A stretch of 64,000 nt of DNA from Blastococcus mobilis (GTDB lineage Bacteria > Actinomycetota > Actinomycetes > Mycobacteriales > Geodermatophilaceae): positions 1 through 64,000 of the forward strand of contig NZ_FZNO01000003.1 of assembly GCF_900188025.1 (NCBI RefSeq), given 5' to 3'. A program made the translations under genes and the position numbers. Below the pieces are notes generated by a model. The model saw nothing but the letters and a program-made list of their open reading frames with translations, was not told where the DNA came from and did no database searches. Numbering within the stretch: position 1 is the stretch's first letter; the number at the start of each line of letters is the position of its first letter. Of the stretch, positions 19,502 through 28,485 are shown piece after piece.

Positions 19502-20635
19502 CTATGCGTCGAACAGGGTCTCTGACGACGCACCCGGGGTCGTCGGTGCGCCGATGACCCCACCGGCCCCTCCCAGGAGGGCGCCGCCGCGGGGCAGGGG
19601 GTGCCCGAGGTGGTGCCACGCGGCCTCGGTGGCCACCCGTCCACGGGGTGTGCGGGCGAGCAGGCCGGCCCGGACCAGGAAGGGCTCGCACACCTCCTCG
19701 ACCGTGTTGGGCTCCTCCCCCACCGCGACGGCGAGCGTGGCGACGCCGACCGGCCCGCCACCGAAACGGACGACGAGGGCTTCGAGGACAGCGCGGTCCA
19801 ACCGGTCCAGACCCAGGACGTCGACGTCGTAGAGCGCGAGGGCGGCCTGGGCCACCTCGCGGGTCACCCGGCCGTCGGCCTCGACCTCCGCGTAGTCACG
19901 CACCCGGCGCAGGAGCCGATTGGCGATCCGGGGTGTGCCGCGCGAGCGGCCGGCGATCTCCGCCGAACCGTCCTCGGTGAGTTCGACCCCCAGCAGGTCG
20001 GCGCTCCGGCGGAGCACCTGCTGCAGCTCGGCCGGCTCGTAGAACTCCATCTGCCCGACGAAGCCGAAGCGGTCGCGCAGCGGTCCGGTGAGCAGCCCGG
20101 CACGGGTGGTGGCACCGACGAGGGTGAAGGGGCTGATCTCCAGCGGGATCGCCGTCGCCCCCGGCCCCTTGCCGACGACGACGTCGACCCGGAAGTCCTC
20201 CATCGCCATGTAGAGCAATTCCTCGGCGGGGCGGGCGATGCGGTGGATCTCGTCGATGAAGAGGACGTCGCCCGGGGCCAGGTTGGACAGCATCGCGGCC
20301 AGATCACCGGAGCGCTCGATCGCCGGGCCGCTGGTGATCTTCACCGAGGTGCCCAGCTCGGAGCCGATGATCAGGGCCAGGCTGGTCTTGCCGAGCCCGG
20401 GTGGGCCGGAGAGGAGCACGTGGTCCGGCGGACGGCCGCGCCGTTTGGCCCCCTCGAGGACCAGCGCCAGCTGGCGGGCGACCTTGGGCTGGCCGATGAA
20501 GTCGTGCAGCGAGTGCGGCCGCAGCGCGGACTCGACGACCCGTTCCTCGTCACCCGCGAGCGAGGAGACCCCGCCGTCCTGGCCCAGGCTCCCGTCGACC
20601 CCTCCGGTCAGCGGCCGGTCGAAGGGCGTGCTCAT
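19502..20635 (-). CDS. ruvB: Holliday junction branch-migration helicase RuvB
   Basis: AAA+ motor of the RuvABC resolvasome, 377 residues. Walker [12 protein letters not shown] and Walker [24 protein letters not shown] are visible, along with the RuvB hallmark [18 protein letters not shown], the sensor/Arg-finger region [18 protein letters not shown] and the C-terminal winged helix ([25 protein letters not shown]). It is preceded by ruvA and ruvC and follows the LexA-box promoter of that operon. Confidence 0.97.
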   Translation of the reverse strand: MSTPFDRPLTGGVDGSLGQDGGVSSLAGDEERVVESALRPHSLHDFIGQPKVARQLALVLEGAKRRGRPPDHVLLSGPPGLGKTSLALIIGSELGTSVKITSGPAIERSGDLAAMLSNLAPGDVLFIDEIHRIARPAEELLYMAMEDFRVDVVVGKGPGATAIPLEISPFTLVGATTRAGLLTGPLRDRFGFVGQMEFYEPAELQQVLRRSADLLGVELTEDGSAEIAGRSRGTPRIANRLLRRVRDYAEVEADGRVTREVAQAALALYDVDVLGLDRLDRAVLEALVVRFGGGPVGVATLAVAVGEEPNTVEEVCEPFLVRAGLLARTPRGRVATEAAWHHLGHPLPRGGALLGGAGGVIGAPTTPGASSETLFDA

Positions 20636-20663
20636 GCTGTGCCCTGTCGCTCCCGCGGGGCGC

Positions 20664-21302
20664 TCACGACCGCCCCAGCAGCTGCAGTGCCTGGCGCAGG
20701 AGGACCGCGACCTCGACCGACCCCGTCGACGCGATCTGCTCGTCGGCCACGGGGGCCAGCTGGGCGAGTGCGCTGTCGGCCTCCTTGGCCGACCAGCCCA
20801 GGCCGACCAGCGCGGAGGTGAGCTGGTCCCGCCACGGCGCCACCGGCGTCACCGACGGGAGGCCTGCGACGGCGGGGCCGTCCACCGACGTGTCCGACGT
20901 GGTGGAACCGAGCCGGTCCCGCAGCTCCAGGATCAGCCGTTCGGCGCCCTTCTTGCCGATGCCCGGCACCTGCATGAGCGCCTTGACGTCGGCCATGGAG
21001 ACCGCCCGGCGCACCTCGCGCGGCGGATGGATGGCCAGCACCGCCTGGGCGAGCCGCGGACCCACCCCGTTCGCGGTCTGCAGGAGCTCGAACAGCTGCC
21101 GCTCGTCGTCGTCGGCGAACCCGTAGAGGGTCAGCGAGTCCTCGCGCACGATCAGGCTGGTCGAGAGCCGGGCGCTCTCCCCCACCTGCAGGCGGGCGAT
21201 GGTGCCGGGGGTGCACTGGACGGCGAGCCCGATGCCGCCGACCTCCACGACCGCACCGTCGGGCGAGACCGCCGACACCCGGCCACTCACCGAGGCGATC
21301 AT
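20664..21302 (-). CDS. ruvA: Holliday junction DNA helicase subunit RuvA
   Basis: Tetrameric junction-binding subunit of 212 residues. Domain I starts [23 protein letters not shown]; domain II has two helix-hairpin-helix motifs ([17 protein letters not shown] and [18 protein letters not shown]); domain III, which contacts RuvB, is the C-terminal segment [23 protein letters not shown] 21302 overlaps the ruvC stop by four bases. Confidence 0.96.
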   Translation of the reverse strand: MIASVSGRVSAVSPDGAVVEVGGIGLAVQCTPGTIARLQVGESARLSTSLIVREDSLTLYGFADDDERQLFELLQTANGVGPRLAQAVLAIHPPREVRRAVSMADVKALMQVPGIGKKGAERLILELRDRLGSTTSDTSVDGPAVAGLPSVTPVAPWRDQLTSALVGLGWSAKEADSALAQLAPVADEQIASTGSVEVAVLLRQALQLLGRS

Positions 21303-21868
21303 CGGGCGGCCACCCCCGTCCAGCGCGGGAGGGTGGTCCGCCGCACGGGGGCGCCGATCCCGCGGGCGACAGCGGCCGCGCGCAGCCGATCCTGGGCGGG
21401 CCCGCGCCAGGCGTGGCAGACCGCCAGCGCCAGGGCGTCGGCGGCATCGGCCGGCTTGGGCGCCTCGGTCAGGCCCAGGACGCGGGTGACCATGATCGCG
21501 ACCTGCTCCTTGTCCGCCCGGCCGCTGCCCGAGATGGCCGCCTTGACCTCGCTGGGCGTGTGCCAGGCGACCGGCCGGTCGGCCTGGGCGGCAGCCAGGG
21601 CGGCGACGCCCGCAGCCTGCGCCGTACCCGTCGCGGTGCCCTTGTTGTTCTGGGTGAAGACCCGCTCGATCGCGACGACGTCCGGCCGGTGCTCCCGCAG
21701 CAGGGCGGTCACGGCGGTGTGCAGCTCCAGCAGGCGCAGTTCGAGGTCCAGTTCGGCCATCGTGCGCAGCACGCCGACCCCCACCGCCGTGGGCCGCGCG
21801 CCAGGACGCCCGTCCACGACCCCCCACCCGCACCGGGTGAGGCCCGGGTCGATACCGAGCACCCGCAT
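21299..21868 (-). CDS. ruvC: Holliday junction endonuclease RuvC
   Basis: Resolvase of 189 residues with an RNase H fold. The catalytic acidic residues are in [30 protein letters not shown] and [19 protein letters not shown] 21868 starts the canonical MRVLGIDPG; longer in-frame starts upstream give no family sequence. A LexA-type box lies 19 bases upstream, implying SOS control of ruvCAB. Confidence 0.97.
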   Translation of the reverse strand: MRVLGIDPGLTRCGWGVVDGRPGARPTAVGVGVLRTMAELDLELRLLELHTAVTALLREHRPDVVAIERVFTQNNKGTATGTAQAAGVAALAAAQADRPVAWHTPSEVKAAISGSGRADKEQVAIMVTRVLGLTEAPKPADAADALALAVCHAWRGPAQDRLRAAAVARGIGAPVRRTTLPRWTGVAAR

Positions 21869-21886
21869 GTGACTCCCCTCGGTCGG

Positions 21887-21902
21887 CCGAACGCGTGTTC
21901 GA
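21887..21902. promoter_or_regulatory. LexA/SOS box upstream of ruvCAB
   Basis: CCGAACGCGTGTTCGA matches the actinobacterial SOS box CGAAC-N4-GTTCG, with CGAAC and GTTCG as perfect inverted halves. It lies 19 bases before the ruvC start. Damage-inducible ruvCAB is established in relatives such as Mycobacterium. Confidence 0.88.
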
Positions 21903-22056
21903 TCCGAGGCTAGCCCGCGAGGACGACGGGCCGAGCGCAACACGCCGCGCCTCCGTGACCTCGTCCCGACGGCCCTCCCGCAGGGCCCGGCCGCGAGCTC
22001 GCGAGTGCTGGGGACAGGAGGGTTCTCTTTCAGCCGACCTTGTCCATGCGTCGGCT

Positions 22057-22098
22057 TCCGGCCCCGCTCCGCTCCTCGGTCGCTGGCGCTCCCTGCGA
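22057..22098. repeat. Third copy of the dispersed repeat core
   Basis: GCCCCGCTCCGCTCCTCGGT followed by CGCTGGCGCTCCCTGCGATG closely resembles the core of the 83-bp repeats after relA. As there, it lies immediately beyond the 3' end of a minus-strand gene (yebC). Confidence 0.75.
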
Positions 22099-22112
22099 TG
22101 CTCACGGCACCG

Positions 22113-22865
22113 TCAGCCAACCTTCTCCAGCACCTCGTCGGACACGTCGTAGTTCGCGTACACGTTCTGGACGTCGTCGCAGTCCTCCAGCGCGTCGATC
22201 AGCCGGAAGACCTTGCCCGCGGCATCCTCGTCGAGCTGGACCGTCACGCTGGGGACGAACCCGGCCTCGGCCGAGTCGTAGTCGATGCCGGCGTCCTGCA
22301 ACGCGGTGCGGACGGCGACGAGATCGCCGGGCTCGCTGACCACCTCCAGGGTGTCGCCGAGGTCGCGCACCTCCTCCGCCCCGGCCTCGAGCACGGCGGT
22401 GAGCACGGCGTCCTCGTCCACGGTGTCGGTCTTCGGGACCACGACGACGCCCTTGCGGGAGAAGAGGTAGGAGACCGAACCGGGATCGGCCATCGACCCG
22501 CCGTTGCGGGACATGGCGGTGCGGACCTCCATGGCCGACCGGTTCTTGTTGTCGGTCAGGCACTCGATGAGGACCGCCACACCCCCGGCGGCGTAGCCCT
22601 CGTAGGAGATCGACTGGTAGTCGACACCCCCGGCCTCGAGGCCGGCGCCGCGCTTGACCGCCCGGTCGATGTTGTCGTTGGGCACCGAGCTCTTCTTCGC
22701 CTTCTGGATGGCGTCGAACAGCGTCGGGTTGCCCGCCGGGTCACCGCCGCCGGTGCGGGCGGCCACCTCGATGTTCTTGATCAGCTTGGCGAAGAGCTTG
22801 CCCCGCTTGGCGTCGATCCCAGCCTTCTTGTGCTTGGTCGTCGCCCACTTGGAATGGCCGCTCAC
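22113..22865 (-). CDS. YebC/PmpR family protein
   Basis: A 250-residue cytosolic protein of the YebC/TACO1 family, annotated as a transcriptional regulator and more recently linked to relieving ribosome stalling. The start [25 protein letters not shown] is invariant in the family, as are [32 protein letters not shown] and [22 protein letters not shown]. It commonly neighbours pdxT and ruvC in actinobacteria, as here. Confidence 0.95.
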   Translation of the reverse strand: MSGHSKWATTKHKKAGIDAKRGKLFAKLIKNIEVAARTGGGDPAGNPTLFDAIQKAKKSSVPNDNIDRAVKRGAGLEAGGVDYQSISYEGYAAGGVAVLIECLTDNKNRSAMEVRTAMSRNGGSMADPGSVSYLFSRKGVVVVPKTDTVDEDAVLTAVLEAGAEEVRDLGDTLEVVSEPGDLVAVRTALQDAGIDYDSAEAGFVPSVTVQLDEDAAGKVFRLIDALEDCDDVQNVYANYDVSDEVLEKVG

Positions 22866-22897
22866 GAGACCTCCTCGCTGTCCCCCGCAAGCGGGAG

Positions 22898-22936
22898 GTG
22901 CCCCCAGCGGGGCGGCCGCGTTCGCGGCCCCGCTGC
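22898..22936 (-). terminator. Hairpin between pdxT and yebC
   Basis: AGCGGGGC followed by GGCCGCG, a TT turn and CGCGGCCCCGCT form a GC-rich near-perfect hairpin in the 100-base gap between two same-strand genes. It may terminate or attenuate the pdxST transcript before yebC. There is no T run, so termination is inferred. Confidence 0.5.
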
Positions 22937-22965
22937 TGTGCTCACCGTTGAGCTCGCAAGCTCGC

Positions 22966-23619
22966 TCACGAGTCGTGTCCTTTCTCGTCGTCGGCGTCGG
23001 CGCCGGCCCTCTCGGCCAGGTGGCGGCGGACGATGTCGACGAACAGCGCGTGCACCCGGCGGTCCCCGGTCAGTTCGGGGTGGAAGCTCGTGGCCACCAG
23101 GTTCCCCTGGCGGACCGCGACGATCCTATCGTCGGCCGCTCCCCCCACGACCCGTCCGAGGACCTCGACGCCCTCGCCGGCCTTCTCCACCCACGGCGCA
23201 CGGATGAACACTGCACGCAGGGGTCCCCCGTCGAGTCCGAGGTCGACCTCGGACTCGAAGGAGTCCACCTGCCGGCCGAAGGCGTTGCGGCGGACCGTGA
23301 CGTCGAGACCCCCGACCGTCTCCTGGTCCGGAGGCGCATCGAGGATGCGGTCGGCCAGCAGGATCATCCCGGCGCAGGACCCGTAGGCAGGCAGACCGGC
23401 TTGCACCGCGGCACGCAACGGCTCCAGCAGACCGAAACGGGCGGCCAGCTTGACGATCGTGGTCGACTCCCCGCCGGGGAGCACGAGCCCGTCGACGGCG
23501 GCCAGCTCCTCGGGACGGCGCACCGGGACCGCGCGGGCACCCTGCTCGGTCAGCGCACCCAGGTGCTCCCGGACGTCGCCCTGCAGCGCGAGCACCCCGA
23601 TGACGGGCGTGCTCACCAC
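22966..23619 (-). CDS. pdxT: Pyridoxal 5'-phosphate synthase glutaminase subunit
   Basis: Class I-like glutaminase of 217 residues that feeds ammonia to PdxS. The nucleophile is in [25 protein letters not shown] and the oxyanion/His-Glu pair [11 protein letters not shown] are present. The start is ATG 23619 or GTG 23616; the latter overlaps the pdxS stop by four bases, and both are compatible with coupling. It forms an operon with pdxS. Confidence 0.96.
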   Translation of the reverse strand: MVSTPVIGVLALQGDVREHLGALTEQGARAVPVRRPEELAAVDGLVLPGGESTTIVKLAARFGLLEPLRAAVQAGLPAYGSCAGMILLADRILDAPPDQETVGGLDVTVRRNAFGRQVDSFESEVDLGLDGGPLRAVFIRAPWVEKAGEGVEVLGRVVGGAADDRIVAVRQGNLVATSFHPELTGDRRVHALFVDIVRRHLAERAGADADDEKGHDS

Positions 23620-24515
23620 CCGCGCGTGGAGTAGCGCTCGCTCTCCGGGAGCGTGGCGACGTTGATCCCGACCATCGGCTCCCCCAGACCGCGCGAGACC
23701 TTGGCGATCACGCCGGGGTCGTCGTGGAAGGTGGTGGCCTGGACGATCGCCGCGGCGCGCTGGGCGGGGTCACCGGACTTGAAGATGCCCGAGCCGACGA
23801 AGACGCCCTCGGCGCCCAGCTGCATCATCATCGCGGCGTCGGCGGGGGTGGCGATGCCACCGGCGGTGAAGAGCACGACCGGCAGCTTGCCCTCACGAGC
23901 GACCAGGGCTACCAACTCGATCGGTGCGCGCAGTTCCTTGGCCGCCACGAACAGCTCGGTCTCGTCCAGGGTGCCCAAAGCCTTGATCCCCGCCCGGATC
24001 GACCGCATGTGACGGGTGGCCTCGACCACGTTGCCGGTGCCGGCCTCGCCCTTGGAGCGGATCATCGCGGCGCCCTCGGAGATGCGGCGCAGCGCCTCGC
24101 CGAGGTCGGTCGCGCCGCAGACGAAAGGCACGGTGAACTCGCTCTTGGCGATGTGGTGCGCCTCGTCGGCCGGGGTGAGGACCTCCGACTCGTCGATGTA
24201 GTCGACCCCGAGCGCCTGCAGGACCTGCGCTTCCACGAAGTGACCGATGCGGGCCTTGGCCATGACCGGGATCGAGACGGCGCCGATGATGCCCTCGATC
24301 ATGTCGGGGTCGCTCATGCGGGCGATGCCGCCCTGCGCGCGGATGTCGGCGGGCACTCGCTCCAGGGCCATGACGGCGACGGCGCCGGCGTCCTCGGCGA
24401 TCTTGGCCTGCTCGGGGGTGACGACGTCCATGATGACGCCGCCCTTGAGCTGCTCGGCCATCCCGCGCTTGACGCGCTCGGTGCCGGTGCCGGTGGAGGC
24501 GGTTTGCGCTGTCAC
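23613..24515 (-). CDS. pdxS: Pyridoxal 5'-phosphate synthase synthase subunit
   Basis: A TIM-barrel enzyme of 300 residues making PLP from ribose 5-phosphate, glyceraldehyde 3-phosphate and ammonia. The family sequence is near-invariant: [51 protein letters not shown] with the first active-site lysine, [13 protein letters not shown], and the [16 protein letters not shown] phosphate loop. It is the deoxyxylulose-independent vitamin B6 route. Confidence 0.97.
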   Translation of the reverse strand: MTAQTASTGTGTERVKRGMAEQLKGGVIMDVVTPEQAKIAEDAGAVAVMALERVPADIRAQGGIARMSDPDMIEGIIGAVSIPVMAKARIGHFVEAQVLQALGVDYIDESEVLTPADEAHHIAKSEFTVPFVCGATDLGEALRRISEGAAMIRSKGEAGTGNVVEATRHMRSIRAGIKALGTLDETELFVAAKELRAPIELVALVAREGKLPVVLFTAGGIATPADAAMMMQLGAEGVFVGSGIFKSGDPAQRAAAIVQATTFHDDPGVIAKVSRGLGEPMVGINVATLPESERYSTRGW

Positions 24516-24552
24516 GGGATTGCCTCACGGATCGACGGAAGATCAGGAGCCC

Positions 24553-25104
24553 TCATCGTACGGCCGATCGGTGACCGGCCCGCCCGGCACCTGCCACCTG
24601 CTCCAGGCGGTCGTCGATGTCGAAGTAGCGCGGCAGCGGCCGGCGCGCGTGCAGGCGGAGCAGCCGGGGCAGGCGCTGCCGGCGCAGCGCCCGGGTGTCA
24701 CGGACCGCGTCGTTGTAGAAGCGGCGAGCCAGACCCACCCGGGTGGTCGTGCCCGCCAGATCGGTCTGGAGCGCCACCGGGACCCCGGACAGGTCGGAAG
24801 GCAGGTCGCGCAGCTCCCGGCCGAGCGCGTTCTCGGCCACCTCCCGGTCGCCGTCGGCCGGGGCGCGAGCCGCGGCCGCCACTGCGGCGAGCGCGCCGGC
24901 GCGCTGGTCGCCCAGCGCCCCCGGGTAGTGGCGTGCCAGCTCCTCGGCCAGCCCGGCGCGCCGCTGCAGCTGGGTGTCCAGCACCGTCCAGGCGCGGGCC
25001 ACCCGCGCCTCCAGGCGGCTGAGCCGGACCAGGGTCCAGGCCACCCAGGCGAGCAGCAGCAGGAGCACGGCTCCGGCCAGCAGCATCCACGCGTCGGGCA
25101 TCAC
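24553..25104 (-). CDS. LemA-like single-pass membrane protein
   Basis: A 183-residue protein with an N-terminal TM helix (AWMLLAGAVLLLLLAWVAW) and a helical domain. LSRLEARVARAWTVLDTQLQRR and TTTRVGLARRFYNDAVRDT resemble LemA family signatures (helix after the membrane, and the R/FYNDAV motif). In Mycobacterium a Nudix gene occupies roughly this position. Function of LemA proteins is unclear. The end runs eight bases from the pimA stop region. Confidence 0.7.
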   Translation of the reverse strand: MMPDAWMLLAGAVLLLLLAWVAWTLVRLSRLEARVARAWTVLDTQLQRRAGLAEELARHYPGALGDQRAGALAAVAAAARAPADGDREVAENALGRELRDLPSDLSGVPVALQTDLAGTTTRVGLARRFYNDAVRDTRALRRQRLPRLLRLHARRPLPRYFDIDDRLEQVAGAGRAGHRSAVR

Positions 25105-25115
25105 GGGGCGTCAGG

Positions 25116-26324
25116 CTAGCGGGGTGCCCACCGCCGTGGTGACGTTCGCGCCTGCCTGCGTGCCGGCGGCACCGCCGGGAAGTCGTCGTCCTCCCCCGCC
25201 GTGACCACGGTGCCGTCCGGCGGCACGACCGTCTCGTAGACGGCGAGGATCCGGCGCGCGAGCACTGCCCAGTCGTAGGCCGCCGCCGCACGCGGCCCCC
25301 CCTCCGAGAGCTCGGCCCGGCGGTCGGGATCGGCGAGCAGGGCGCAGAGCGCCCGACCGAGGGCGCCCGGGTCCCCGCGCCGGACCAGCACGCCGGCCGC
25401 GCCGTCCTCCAGCACTCTGGCGAAGGCGTCCAGGTCGCTGGCCACGATCGGCGCACCGGCGGCGAGGGCCTCGATGAGGACGACGCCGAAGGACTCGCCG
25501 AGCAGGTTCGGCGCGCAGTAGACGTCGACCGACCGCAGGAACGCGGCCTTGTCGGGTTCGGAGAGCTCGCCGAGCAGGGTGACGTGCGGGCGCAGGTCGT
25601 CGCCGACCAGCTCACGGAGGTCCGCGGCGTCGCCGCGCCCGGCGATCAGCAGGCGTGCCCCGGGGTGCTGGCGGACCACCGTGCGCATGGCCTCCAGCAG
25701 CACCGGCAGGCCCTTGCGCGGCTCGTCGTAGCGCCCGAGGAAACCTATGGTGGGGCCGTCGCGGCCACGGGCGAAGCCGGGCAGGGACGGTCCGTGCGTG
25801 AACGCCTCGACGTGCACGCCGTTGGGGATGATGACCGCGTCGCCGTCGAGGTGCTCGACCTGTACCCGCCGGGCGAAGTCGGAGACCGCGATCCGGCCGC
25901 TGATCCGCTCCAGCCAGGGCCGGGCCATCGGCCCCACGGCGGCCAGCCACTTCGACCGCGTGGTGGCGGCGTGGAAGGTCGCCACGATCGGGCCCTTGGC
26001 GATCATGCAGACCAGCAGGGACACCGACGGCGAGGCCGGCTCGTGCACGTGGACGACGTCGAAGTTCCCCTCGCGCAGCCAGCGCCGAACCCGCGCGGCG
26101 GAGACCGGCCCGAACTGCATGCTGGCCATCGAGCCGTTGTACGGGACCGGCACCGTCCGGCCGGCGAAGGTCGCGTCAGGCGGAAGGGACTCCTCCCGCA
26201 CGGCGGGGGTCAGGATCTCCACGTGGTGACCCATGCCGCGCAGGGTCTCGGCCAGGTCGCGGACGTGGTACTGGACCCCGCCGGGCACGTCCCACTGGTA
26301 CGGGCAGACCAGACCGATCCGCAT
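25116..26324 (-). CDS. pimA: Phosphatidylinositol mannosyltransferase PimA
   Basis: GT4 glycosyltransferase of 402 residues that transfers mannose from GDP-mannose to phosphatidylinositol, first step of PIM synthesis at the inner leaflet. It starts MRIGLVCPYQWDVPGGVQYHV, a PimA hallmark. The GT-B donor site is at FLGRYDEPRKGLPVLLEAM and NLLGESFGVVLIEALAAG, with the EX7E motif. ATG 26324 abuts the acyltransferase stop (TGATG). The longer frame upstream is a frame overlap with the acyltransferase gene. Confidence 0.95.
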   Translation of the reverse strand: MRIGLVCPYQWDVPGGVQYHVRDLAETLRGMGHHVEILTPAVREESLPPDATFAGRTVPVPYNGSMASMQFGPVSAARVRRWLREGNFDVVHVHEPASPSVSLLVCMIAKGPIVATFHAATTRSKWLAAVGPMARPWLERISGRIAVSDFARRVQVEHLDGDAVIIPNGVHVEAFTHGPSLPGFARGRDGPTIGFLGRYDEPRKGLPVLLEAMRTVVRQHPGARLLIAGRGDAADLRELVGDDLRPHVTLLGELSEPDKAAFLRSVDVYCAPNLLGESFGVVLIEALAAGAPIVASDLDAFARVLEDGAAGVLVRRGDPGALGRALCALLADPDRRAELSEGGPRAAAAYDWAVLARRILAVYETVVPPDGTVVTAGEDDDFPAVPPARRQARTSPRRWAPR

Positions 26325-27259
26325 CAGGCCTCCCCGGCAGCGGTACCGCGCGGCGGATCGGGTGGCACGTCCGGCCAGATGCGACCCAGCATGTGCCAGT
26401 CCTCCGGCCGGTCGGCGATCGAGGGGGCGAACGCGTCGGCGACGGACTGCATGGCGCCGGCCACCCGGTCCTTCAACCGGCCGGGGCCGTCGACCGGGAC
26501 CTCCGGGGACAACACCACCCGCCACCCCCGCTCGGTGAACTGGCAGACAGCCGGGACGAGCGCGGCTCCGGTCTGCGCCGCCAGCAGCGCTGCCCCACCG
26601 GGCAGCGTCGCGCTGCGGCCGAGGAACTGGACCGGCACTCCCCCGCTGCCGAGGTTGCGGTCGACCAGCAGGCAGGTCACCCCGCCGGCCCTCAGCCAGT
26701 CCCGGAGCACCTCGGTGCTCGGCCGGGGCCCGCCGGTGAGCGGGACCACCCGGAAGCCCAGCGACTCCCGGTAGGCCAGGAACCGCTCGTAGAGCGACTC
26801 GGGCCTCAACCGCTCGGCGACGGTCATGAACGGCCCGTCCAGCCAGTCGATGAACCACACGCCGGCCGCGTCCCAGTTGCCGCTGTGCGGCAGCGCCATG
26901 ACCAGTGGCCTGCCCCCGGCGCGCGCCTTCTCGAGGTGCTCCAGACCCACCATCTCCGTGCCCGCGACGATCCGCTCGCTGCTCAGCGTCGGCAGCCGGA
27001 AGGCCTCCTGCCAGTAGCGGGCGTAGGACTGCACGGCCCGGGTGGTGAGCGCGGCGAGTTCGGGTTCGCTCAGCCGGCCGCCGGTGGCCACGCGCAGGTT
27101 GGCCCGCAGCTGCCGGATACCCGTGCCGTCCCGGCCGGCCGCCCAGCGTCCGGCACGGTCGAAGGCGCCCCTGGCCGCCGGCTCCGGCAGCAGCCGGACC
27201 GCGTGCCAGCCGGCCGCGAAGCCGGCGTCGGTCAGCCGCGCGGCGAGCGTTCCACTCAC
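26324..27259 (-). CDS. Phosphatidylinositol mannoside acyltransferase
   Basis: A 311-residue LPLAT-family acyltransferase (PatA/HtrB-like) expected to acylate the mannose of PIM. The catalytic HX4D motif is visible as ALPHSGNWDAAG; RPESLYERFLAYRESLGF and VDRNLGSGGVPVQFLGR are further family blocks. GTG 27259 overlaps the pgsA stop by four bases. It sits between pgsA and pimA as in Mycobacterium, which fixes its role. Confidence 0.93.
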   Translation of the reverse strand: MSGTLAARLTDAGFAAGWHAVRLLPEPAARGAFDRAGRWAAGRDGTGIRQLRANLRVATGGRLSEPELAALTTRAVQSYARYWQEAFRLPTLSSERIVAGTEMVGLEHLEKARAGGRPLVMALPHSGNWDAAGVWFIDWLDGPFMTVAERLRPESLYERFLAYRESLGFRVVPLTGGPRPSTEVLRDWLRAGGVTCLLVDRNLGSGGVPVQFLGRSATLPGGAALLAAQTGAALVPAVCQFTERGWRVVLSPEVPVDGPGRLKDRVAGAMQSVADAFAPSIADRPEDWHMLGRIWPDVPPDPPRGTAAGEA

Positions 27260-27894
27260 GGTGCCGGCGGGGACGGCGGCACGGGCAGGGGGCGGCCGGA
27301 GGCGGCGCGACGGACGGCGACGAAGCGTTGCCCCACCGTGATCGCACTGCCGACGAGGAGCGCCCACAGCGCCACGTGCACCGCGTACGGAATGCCCAGG
27401 CCGGTGAAGCCGGTGCCCACCAGGACCAGGATCAGCCGCTCGGTGCGCTCGACGATGCCGACGTCACAGGAGAGCCCGACGCCTTCGGCACGAGCCTTGA
27501 TGTAGGAGGTGAGCACCCCGAGCACGAGGCAGACGAGCGCGAGGAGGACCAGGAGCCGGTTGTCCCCCTGACCGGAGAACCACCAGACCAGTGCGCCGAA
27601 GATGGCGGCGTCGGCGGCCCGGTCGCCGGTGGAGTCCAGCACCGCGCCGAACACCGACCCGCCGCCACGGGCACGGGCCAGCGCCCCGTCGAGCATGTCC
27701 AGCAGGACGAAGACGGTGACGGCGAAGGCTCCCCAGAAGAGCCGACCGTTCCCGATCAGGAAGACCGCGGACGCGACCGCGCCGAGCGTGCCGGTGATCG
27801 TCACCATGTCCGGGGTGACCCCGGCACGGGCCAGGCGGGCGACGACGGGTGCCCAGAAGCGGGCGACCGCCGGGCGCACGTTGCTGCCGAGCAC
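27256..27894 (-). CDS. pgsA: Phosphatidylinositol phosphate synthase (CDP-alcohol phosphotransferase)
   Basis: A 212-residue membrane enzyme joining CDP-diacylglycerol and inositol phosphate. The CDP-alcohol phosphotransferase motif D-x2-D-G-x2-A-R-x8-G-x3-D-x3-D is seen as DMLDGALARARGGGSVFG followed by AVLDSTGDR. Several TM helices follow. GTG 27894 directly follows the HIT stop. Position between the HIT gene and the acyltransferase supports the PI rather than PG pathway. Confidence 0.93.
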   Translation of the reverse strand: MLGSNVRPAVARFWAPVVARLARAGVTPDMVTITGTLGAVASAVFLIGNGRLFWGAFAVTVFVLLDMLDGALARARGGGSVFGAVLDSTGDRAADAAIFGALVWWFSGQGDNRLLVLLALVCLVLGVLTSYIKARAEGVGLSCDVGIVERTERLILVLVGTGFTGLGIPYAVHVALWALLVGSAITVGQRFVAVRRAASGRPLPVPPSPPAP

Positions 27895-28485
27895 TCAGGC
27901 CTCCCGGTCGTCGGCGGCCTCGGGCCATGCCTCCGCGAGCAGCTTCCGCGTCTCGCGCAGCACCTGCGGCAGCACGCGGGTGAGGCCGATGACGGGCATG
28001 AAGTTGGTGTCGCCGCCCCAGCGCGGCACGGCGTGCTGGTGCAGGTGATCGGCGATGCCGGCACCGGCGACCGACCCCTGGTTCATCCCGATGTTGAACC
28101 CGTGCGCCCCGCTGACCGCCCGCACCGTCCGCATCGCGGCCTGCGTGAACGCCCCCAGCTCGGCGACCTCCGCAGGCGTGAGGTCGGTGTAGTCCGGCAC
28201 GTGCCGGTACGGGACCAGCATGAGGTGCCCGGCGTTGTACGGGTAGAGGTTGAGGACGGCGAAGACCGTCGTCCCCCGGGCGACGATCAAGCCCTGCTCG
28301 TCGCTCATCGTCGGGATGACGCAGAACGGGCAGTCGTGGGCGCCGGTGGGCTTGCCCTCCCCGCGGATGTAGGCCATCCGGTAGGGCGTCCACAGATGCT
28401 CGAAGACCGTCGCGGGGCCGCCGTCGTCGGAAGGGACGGCGACTCGGTACGTCGTCTCGTCACCCACCCATCCGTCCTCGCTCAT
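27895..28485 (-). CDS. HIT-domain nucleotide hydrolase/transferase
   Basis: A 196-residue histidine-triad protein. The catalytic motif is [10 protein letters not shown], and a zinc-type CPFCVIP element lies near residue 51. The order thrS-HIT-pgsA is conserved in actinobacteria; relatives act on diadenosine polyphosphates. ATG 28485 overlaps the thrS stop by four bases. Confidence 0.92.
   Translation of the reverse strand: MSEDGWVGDETTYRVAVPSDDGGPATVFEHLWTPYRMAYIRGEGKPTGAHDCPFCVIPTMSDEQGLIVARGTTVFAVLNLYPYNAGHLMLVPYRHVPDYTDLTPAEVAELGAFTQAAMRTVRAVSGAHGFNIGMNQGSVAGAGIADHLHQHAVPRWGGDTNFMPVIGLTRVLPQVLRETRKLLAEAWPEAADDREA

Larger units (their letters stand above)
21869..22112. other. ruvC-yebC intergenic region
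   Basis: About 240 bases containing the LexA box next to ruvC and a dispersed repeat core next to the yebC stop. I see no gene here. Confidence 0.6.
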
